A DNA stretch of 11,977 bases from DAOMOP01 sp035444405 (GTDB taxonomy: Bacteria; Pseudomonadota; Gammaproteobacteria; Burkholderiales; Rhodocyclaceae), in contig DAOMOP010000127.1 of the NCBI GenBank assembly GCA_035444405.1, positions 1 to 11,977 of the forward strand. Reading direction: 5' to 3'. Made by a program: the position numbers and the translations under genes. Below the pieces are notes generated by a model. That model was not told where the DNA came from and searched no databases. It saw nothing but the letters and a program-made list of their open reading frames with translations. Positions within the stretch are counted from its first letter, which is position 1. Each line of letters starts with the position of its first letter. Below are positions 7,735 through 11,977 of this stretch, in pieces.

Positions 7735-8346
7735 TCAGCCCGGGAAGCCTCCCAGCGCACCGCCCTCGGGCGCTGCCGGTGCCGGCGTACGCGCGACGTT
7801 CATGACCCACGAGACGCATGCGAAGTAGCCGATCAGCGCGGTCAGCTCGACCACGCCCCGCTCGCCCCAGCGCGCGAGCACCTGCGCATACACCGGGTCG
7901 CTGACGCCGTGGCGCTGCAGCAGCTCGGCGGCGAAATCGTGAGCGAGCGCCTCGTCGTCCGCCATCGTGGCCGGGCGCGCACCGAGCGCCAGTGCCTCGA
8001 GCGTCTCGCCGGCGGTGCCGGCCGCCAGCGCGAGCGGATGGTGGATCGCCCACTCGAACTGGTTCGACACGTGGCGGGCGACGACGAGCGTGACGAATTC
8101 GTTGACGCGGGTCGGCAGGGCCGACTCGAAGCGCAGGTATTCGCCGACGCCGGCCAGCCGTTCCATCAGCACGGGGCTTCTGAGCAGCGCGACGAACGGC
8201 CCCTTGACACCCTTGCGCGGACCGGCGATCAGCGCGTCGGCGGCAGCACGTTGCGCCTCGTTCAGCGTCTCGCGCGCGGGCAGCGGCAGGCGCTCGCGGC
8301 GCTGGTCGGCGAAGCCCTGCGGCACGGGGATGGAGGATGGATTCAT
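7735..8346 (-). CDS. Carboxymuconolactone decarboxylase-like (AhpD-fold) protein
   Basis: A 203-residue protein of the carboxymuconolactone decarboxylase/AhpD superfamily. The core is LPTRVNEFVTLVVARHVSNQ (78-97) followed by FEWAIHHPLALAAG (98-111 region), with E98 and H102/H103 in the usual active-site positions. The redox CxxC pair of true AhpD peroxidase partners is missing, so it belongs with the E/H-type decarboxylase- or lactonase-like members whose substrates are mostly unknown. ATG 8346 has AGGAG upstream and shares an ATGA overlap with the MFS gene stop, so the two are translationally coupled. The partner transporter suggests they handle the same compound, perhaps an aromatic or lactone intermediate (inference). 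Confidence 0.88.
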   Translation of the reverse strand: MNPSSIPVPQGFADQRRERLPLPARETLNEAQRAAADALIAGPRKGVKGPFVALLRSPVLMERLAGVGEYLRFESALPTRVNEFVTLVVARHVSNQFEWAIHHPLALAAGTAGETLEALALGARPATMADDEALAHDFAAELLQRHGVSDPVYAQVLARWGERGVVELTALIGYFACVSWVMNVARTPAPAAPEGGALGGFPG

Positions 8347-9667
8347 GTGAGCTCCTGTTGCGATCGAAAGGTTCGGGAAGAGTGGCGGCCGAGCAGCGCC
8401 GCGCTCGCGGCGAGGCCGCCGGCGGCCAGCCACAGGGCGATCTCGTACGGCACGGCGAAGCTGTCCATGACCCCCACCAGCAGCGGCCCGGCGAGCTGGC
8501 CGGCCGCGAACGCGGCGGTCATCGCCGCCATCAGCGCCTGCGCCCGGGCGCCGGCCACCACGCGTGCTTCCTGGAGCCCGATCATCGTGATGACCACGAA
8601 GGTGCCGCCGACGCACAGTGCCGCGACGACGAGCGCGACCAGCTGCGGCCACAGCGCCGGCAGCAGCACGCCGCCGGCCATGACCAGCTGCGCACATGCC
8701 CACAGGCCGCGGCGCGGCCACGTCGACGCCAAGCGCGCCGCCACGACGGTCGACACCAGCGCAGCAAGCCCGAACACCGGCCACACCCAGCCGAACACCG
8801 CCGGATCGGCCACCAGCGCGCGCGCCTGCGCCGGAAGAAAGGTCGCCGGCAGGATGTAGCCGAAGCCGAAGAGGCCATAGCACAGCACCAGGCGGTGCTG
8901 ATCGCGCCGTGCCGCGGGGCCGGCAGGCGTTTCCGCGGGACGTCCGGCCGAACCACCCGGTGCTGAAACCGCGGCATCGCCGGCCTTGCACGCCGCCCCC
9001 GGGTCGGGCCGTCGGCGACATCGTGCCCGTGCNNNNNNNNNNCCCCCGGGTCGGACGCCGCGGGCGTGCCGACGGCCGCCACGACGTCATCGACCGCGGC
9101 TGCCGCACCGACGCCTCGCCACACGAATGCGATGCCGGCGCCGGCGACGATCGCGAGCGCCCACCATGCGGCGGTGGCGCCACCGCCCAGGCTTGCGATC
9201 AGCTGGCATGCGAGCCCGGCCAGCGCAGTGCCCGCGCCGACCCCGGCGAACACGAGCCCCGACAGCCGCGGCCGCCCGATCTCGTTCAGGCGCGCGAGGC
9301 TCAGCGCGGCCGTGCCGACCAGCACCCATGCGCTCGCCACGCCGGCGACAAAGCGTGCGACGAGCCACCATGGCAGCGAAGCGAGCGCGCCCATCGACGC
9401 CGTGGTCACGACCACCAGCACCAGGCCGTTGCGCAACAGCGCCCGCGGACCACCGCCACGGCGGCCCGCAAGCAGCGCGCCGACCAGATAGCCGAGATAG
9501 TTGGCACTGGCAAGCCAGCCGCCCTCGCGCAGCGACAACACCCCGTCGGCCTGCATCATCGGCAGTATCGGCGTGAAGGCGAAGCGGCCGATCCCCATCG
9601 CGATCGCGAGCGCAACCAGGCCGCCGATCGCCGTCGTCAGTGCAAGAGAGTCGTTTCTGTCACGCAT
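8343..9667 (-). CDS. YbfB/YjiJ-like MFS transporter, interrupted by an assembly gap
   Basis: The N-terminal half (9667-9043, 208 codons) reads a typical YbfB/YjiJ major-facilitator protein, with GIGRFAFTPILPMM in the first helix and about six membrane segments. The C-terminal half (from about 8900 to the TGA at 8343) begins RLVLCYGLFGFGYILPATFL and carries the other six. The ten N and flanking bases put the halves in different frames. Both flanks contain the same 12 bases (8996-9007 and 9043-9054). Merging them removes 47 bases and gives one open frame of 425 residues, with the join in an Ala/Pro/Gly-rich loop between helices 6 and 7. The gene is thus probably intact. It diverges from a LysR gene and is coupled to the downstream decarboxylase-like gene. 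The substrate is unknown. Confidence 0.85.
9033..9042. other. Assembly gap of ten N
   Basis: Ten undetermined bases join two contigs inside the MFS gene. The flanks share CCCCCGGGTCGG (8996-9007 and 9043-9054). There is also an inverted 10-base match, GGCCGTCGGC at 9007-9016 and GCCGACGGCC at 9068-9077, the kind of GC-rich structure at which short-read contigs often break. Confidence 0.98.
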
Positions 9668-9730
9668 GCTGCACTGTAGTGCCCTAGAATGTTTTCATCC
9701 ATTGAATAGTTCTGAACGAACGTTCTCGCC
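9668..9730. promoter_or_regulatory. Divergent MFS-LysR control region
   Basis: Sixty-three bases separate the two divergent starts and are AT-richer than the genes. GCACT-GT-AGTGC (9671-9682) is a perfect interrupted dyad. GTTC-T-GAAC (9709-9717) and the palindrome GAACGTTC (9718-9725) lie next to each other just before the LysR start. TAGAAT (9685-9690) is a good plus-strand -10 candidate without a clear -35. LysR proteins usually bind such dyads to control themselves and the divergent gene. Confidence 0.5.
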
Positions 9731-10639
9731 ATGAGAAACATCGACTTCGACGAACTCGAGATCTTCCACGCCGTCGCGACCCACGGCGGCGTGTCGCGCG
9801 CCGCACAGGCGCTGCATCGTGTGCCGTCGAACGTCACGACGCGCGTCCGGCAGCTCGAGCAGCGCCTCGGCGTGACGCTGTTCCACCGGCGCGGCCGCGG
9901 ACTCGCGCTGAGCGCGGAGGGCCGCGTGCTGCTCGGTTACGCCGAGCGCCTGCTGCGGCTTGCGGCGGAAGCCGAGTCGGCGGTGCGCTCGGGCCGCGCA
10001 CTCGGCGTGTTTCGCCTGGGCGCCCTCGAGAGCACCGCCGGCAGCCGGCTGCCGCCGATCCTGTCGCGCTACAACCAGGCCTGCCCCGACGTGCGTGTCG
10101 AGCTCGTCACCGGCACCACCGGAGCGCTCGTCACGCGGCTCTTCCGGCACGACATCGAAGCCGCCTTCGTCTCGGAGCCGTTCACGGCGCCGGGCCTGCT
10201 CGCCCGGCCGGTGTTCGACGAAGAGCTGGTGCTGATCAGCGGTCGCTCGCACGCGCCGATCCGCGACGCGGCCGAGCTCGGGCGCACGACGCTGATCGCG
10301 TTCGCGAACGGCTGCTCGTACCGCAAGCGCCTGGAGGACTGGCTCGGTGCGGCCAAGGTGCTGCCCGAGCGCGTGATGGAGTTCGCGTCCTACCCGGCGA
10401 TCGTCGCCTGCGTGGCGGCCGGCACCGGTGTGGCCATCGTGCCACGCTCGGTGCTCGCCGCGCTGCGCGCGGCCGGCGAGGTGCGCCAGCACGCACTGCC
10501 TGCACCGATCCGCCGCAACCGCACCCATCTGCTCACGCATCCGGGCGAGGAATCGCTCGCGCTGGCGGCGCTGCGCGCCCTGCTGCCCGGGCCGGCCGGT
10601 GCGGATGCCCTCCCCTCGCGCCATGCCGTGGCCGGCTGA
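9731..10639 (+). CDS. LysR-family transcriptional regulator, divergent to MFS operon
   Basis: A 302-residue LysR-type regulator of standard size. The helix-turn-helix spans about 8-66 (ELEIFHAVATHGGVSRAAQA, VPSNVTTRVRQLEQRLGVTL, FHRRGRGLALS). The effector domain (about 90-290) contains FRLGALESTAGSRLPPILSR, ELVTGTTGALV, FANGCSYRKRLEDWL and VACVAAGTGVAIVPRSVL. These phrases are typical of LysR proteins found divergent to YbfB/YjiJ-type MFS genes, so the MFS-decarboxylase pair is its likely target. ATG 9731 has no good ribosome site but is the only sensible start. The cysteine in FANGCSYR lies in the ligand-binding region and could matter for signal sensing (inference). Confidence 0.92.
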   Translation: MRNIDFDELEIFHAVATHGGVSRAAQALHRVPSNVTTRVRQLEQRLGVTLFHRRGRGLALSAEGRVLLGYAERLLRLAAEAESAVRSGRALGVFRLGALESTAGSRLPPILSRYNQACPDVRVELVTGTTGALVTRLFRHDIEAAFVSEPFTAPGLLARPVFDEELVLISGRSHAPIRDAAELGRTTLIAFANGCSYRKRLEDWLGAAKVLPERVMEFASYPAIVACVAAGTGVAIVPRSVLAALRAAGEVRQHALPAPIRRNRTHLLTHPGEESLALAALRALLPGPAGADALPSRHAVAG

Positions 10640-10644
10640 AACAA

Positions 10645-10661
10645 TCTGGACAAAATCCAGA
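10645..10661 (+). promoter_or_regulatory. Dyad and first copy of the GGACAAA element
   Basis: TCTGGA-CAAAA-TCCAGA is a perfect 6-bp inverted repeat with a 5-base centre, just past the LysR stop. Its last 14 bases, GGACAAAATCCAGA (10648-10661), recur with one change at 10717-10730. The lack of a T run argues against a LysR terminator; an upstream operator for the chemoreceptor gene is more likely. Confidence 0.45.
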
Positions 10662-10678
10662 AAACAGCCGCCTATGCC

Positions 10679-10706
10679 TAAAGTCGCCGCCACCGTCGCC
10701 CGATAA
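10679..10706 (+). promoter_or_regulatory. Sigma-28 (FliA)-like flagellar promoter
   Basis: TAAAGTCG (10679-10686) and CCCGATAA (10699-10706) resemble the sigma-28 consensus TAAAGTTT-N11-GCCGATAA. The -10 matches seven of eight bases and the -35 core TAAAG is complete. The spacer is 12 instead of 11 bases. Chemoreceptor genes are classic sigma-28 targets, and transcription would start about 25-30 bases before ATG 10742. Confidence 0.7.
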
Positions 10707-10716
10707 TTCGTCACCA

Positions 10717-10730
10717 GGACAAATTCCAGA
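10717..10730 (+). promoter_or_regulatory. Second copy of the GGACAAA element
   Basis: GGACAAATTCCAGA matches 13 of 14 bases of the upstream element at 10648-10661. The two copies start 69 bases apart and flank the sigma-28-like promoter, this one falling around the expected transcription start. Such an arrangement suits a repressor that bridges or blocks the promoter (inference); this copy also overlaps the ribosome-site region. Confidence 0.4.
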
Positions 10731-10741
10731 GCGGGCGACCC

Positions 10742-11977
10742 ATGAAAGGCAAGGACACCGGAACGGCAATGAAGATAGGGACGCACTTGTATGTGGGCGT
10801 GATTCTGCTGCTGATGCTGGCGGCGGGACTGGGAGTGCTGGGGCTGAACGGGATGAGCCGCACGCTTGCCGGTCTCGATCGTCTCTACGATGAGCGCGTC
10901 GTCCCGCTGCGCAACCTGAAGGTCCTCGGCGACGAGTACTCGGTCGCGATCGTCGACGCTTCGAACAAGGTCCTCCACGGCAGCCTCGACCCGAAGGCGG
11001 CCGGTGCGCGCATGCGCGAGGCGCAGCGCGTCATTGCCGAGCGCTGGACCGAGTATCGCAGCCAAGCTCTGTCGCCGGCCGAACAGGCGCTCGTCGATCG
11101 CGCCGAGCCGCTGATGAAAGAGGCCGACACCCTGATCGAACGGCTGGCCTCGATGCTCGAAAAAGGCTGGGCGAGCGAGCTCATGGCGATCGCGGCAATG
11201 GAGCTGTACCCAACCATCGAGCCCGTCTCCCGGATCATCACCGAGCTGATCGAAGTGCAGCTCGACGCTGCCCGGTCGCTGTATGACGAGCACCATTCCG
11301 AGTACACATCGCTCGTGACCGCCGGCATCGTCGCGATCGTGCTCGGTGTGCTGGCCGGCCTGGCCGGCGCGGTCTGGCTGATCCGCAGCGTCGTGACAGG
11401 CCCCCTCGCCGAGGCGCGCGGCTTCGCGCGCCGCATCGCCGACGCCGACCTCTCCGGCGATATCCGCATCCACCGCCGCGACGAGATCGGCGAGCTCGCG
11501 CTGGCGCTGCGCGCCATGCAGGGCGCACTGCGCGAGGTGGTGCAGCTGATCGCGCACGATGCCGAGCAGATCGCCGCCTCGAGCGAGCAGCTGTCGGCCT
11601 CGTCGGGCCACATCGCCGAGGCCACCGGCGAGCAGTCGCAGGCGGCCTCGGCGATGGCCGCCGCGGTCGAGGAGCTCACCGTCAGCGTGAACCATGTCTC
11701 GGAGTTCGCCAGCGATGCCCGCCGCATGGCCGAGGAGTCGGGCGCTTCCTCGCGCGAAGGCAAGAAGGTGATCGAAGATGTCGTCGCCGACATCGAACGC
11801 ATCGCCGACTCGGTGAATCAGGCGGCCGGGGCGGTGCGCGAGCTCGGAGAGCATTCGCGCGAGATCGCCACCGTCGTCAGCGTGATCAAGGAGGTCGCCG
11901 ACCAGACCAATCTGCTCGCACTCAACGCGGCGATCGAGGCCGCGCGCGCCGGCGAGCAGGGCCGCGGCTTCGCCGTC
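10742..11977 (+). CDS. Membrane methyl-accepting chemotaxis protein, 3' end cut by window
   Basis: The first 412 residues of an inner-membrane chemoreceptor. A short cytoplasmic start is followed by membrane helix one (about 14-36), then a mostly helical periplasmic ligand domain of about 150 residues resembling the four-helix-bundle (4HB) type, then membrane helix two (about 190-214). A HAMP linker follows (about 215-267, with DADLSGDIRIHRRDEIGEL), then the methylated signalling domain from about 280. The sequence breaks off in the conserved hairpin tip (EVADQTNLLALNAAIEAARA, GRGFAV), so roughly 130 residues should follow. ATG 10742 is preferred because it leaves a basic stretch before the first helix; ATG 10769 is possible. 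The ligand is unknown. The sigma-28-like promoter ties it to flagellar gene control, unlike the FNR-controlled soluble receptor at 5293-6405. Confidence 0.95.
   Translation, partial: MKGKDTGTAMKIGTHLYVGVILLLMLAAGLGVLGLNGMSRTLAGLDRLYDERVVPLRNLKVLGDEYSVAIVDASNKVLHGSLDPKAAGARMREAQRVIAERWTEYRSQALSPAEQALVDRAEPLMKEADTLIERLASMLEKGWASELMAIAAMELYPTIEPVSRIITELIEVQLDAARSLYDEHHSEYTSLVTAGIVAIVLGVLAGLAGAVWLIRSVVTGPLAEARGFARRIADADLSGDIRIHRRDEIGELALALRAMQGALREVVQLIAHDAEQIAASSEQLSASSGHIAEATGEQSQAASAMAAAVEELTVSVNHVSEFASDARRMAEESGASSREGKKVIEDVVADIERIADSVNQAAGAVRELGEHSREIATVVSVIKEVADQTNLLALNAAIEAARAGEQGRGFAV

Noticed and set aside
8343..9667. MFS gene as a true frameshifted pseudogene
   Set aside because: The frame change coincides exactly with the N gap, and merging the 12 shared flanking bases restores the frame.
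9695..11854. Long minus-strand open frame of about 719 codons
   Set aside because: It lies antisense to an unmistakable LysR gene and chemoreceptor gene. Long antisense frames are common in GC-rich DNA, and its translation is low-complexity and Arg/His-rich.

Overview
This is an 11,977-base piece of a GC-rich bacterial chromosome. Codon use, gene content and regulatory sites fit a motile, facultatively anaerobic betaproteobacterium, perhaps of the Azoarcus/Thauera/Aromatoleum type. That placement is inferred from gene style only. A run of ten N at 9033-9042 shows that it comes from a draft scaffold.

Left part (1-3260): the 5' part of a stand-alone transketolase N-terminal subunit (minus strand) diverges from a GcvA-like LysR regulator across a spacer holding three hairpins. 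Next comes a VapB/VapC-type toxin-antitoxin pair (AbrB-fold antitoxin, PIN toxin) with a 7-bp inverted repeat in front of it. Beyond it lies a rearrangement scar: the last 42 codons of an enolase gene (minus strand) abut the last third of an AEC-family transporter (plus strand). Both have lost their 5' parts, and the join is at about 2938/2939.

Centre (3313-6640): three overlapping minus-strand genes form one operon. In transcription order they are a soluble chemoreceptor with a CZB-like tail, a globin-coupled sensor remnant, and a PAS/AAA+/Fis sigma-54 activator with four clustered cysteines. A perfect FNR/Anr box lies upstream at almost the class II distance from a reasonable -10 element, so the unit is probably switched on at low oxygen. 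The middle gene is odd: its haem-globin domain runs straight into the last ~30 residues of an EAL domain, as if the end of the globin, the whole GGDEF domain and most of the EAL domain had been deleted. This oxygen/redox sensory operon is the most interesting unit in the window.

Right part (6642-11977): an intact AEC transporter, then a two-gene operon of a YbfB/YjiJ-like MFS transporter and a carboxymuconolactone-decarboxylase-like protein that share an ATGA overlap. A LysR regulator diverges from the pair. The N gap lies inside the MFS gene. Its flanks share 12 bases, and merging them restores one open frame of 425 codons, so the gap is probably an assembly artefact. The window ends in a membrane-bound chemoreceptor gene preceded by a sigma-28-like promoter and a duplicated GGACAAA element, cut off by the window end in the signalling hairpin tip.

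No tRNA, rRNA, CRISPR array or intact insertion sequence was seen.
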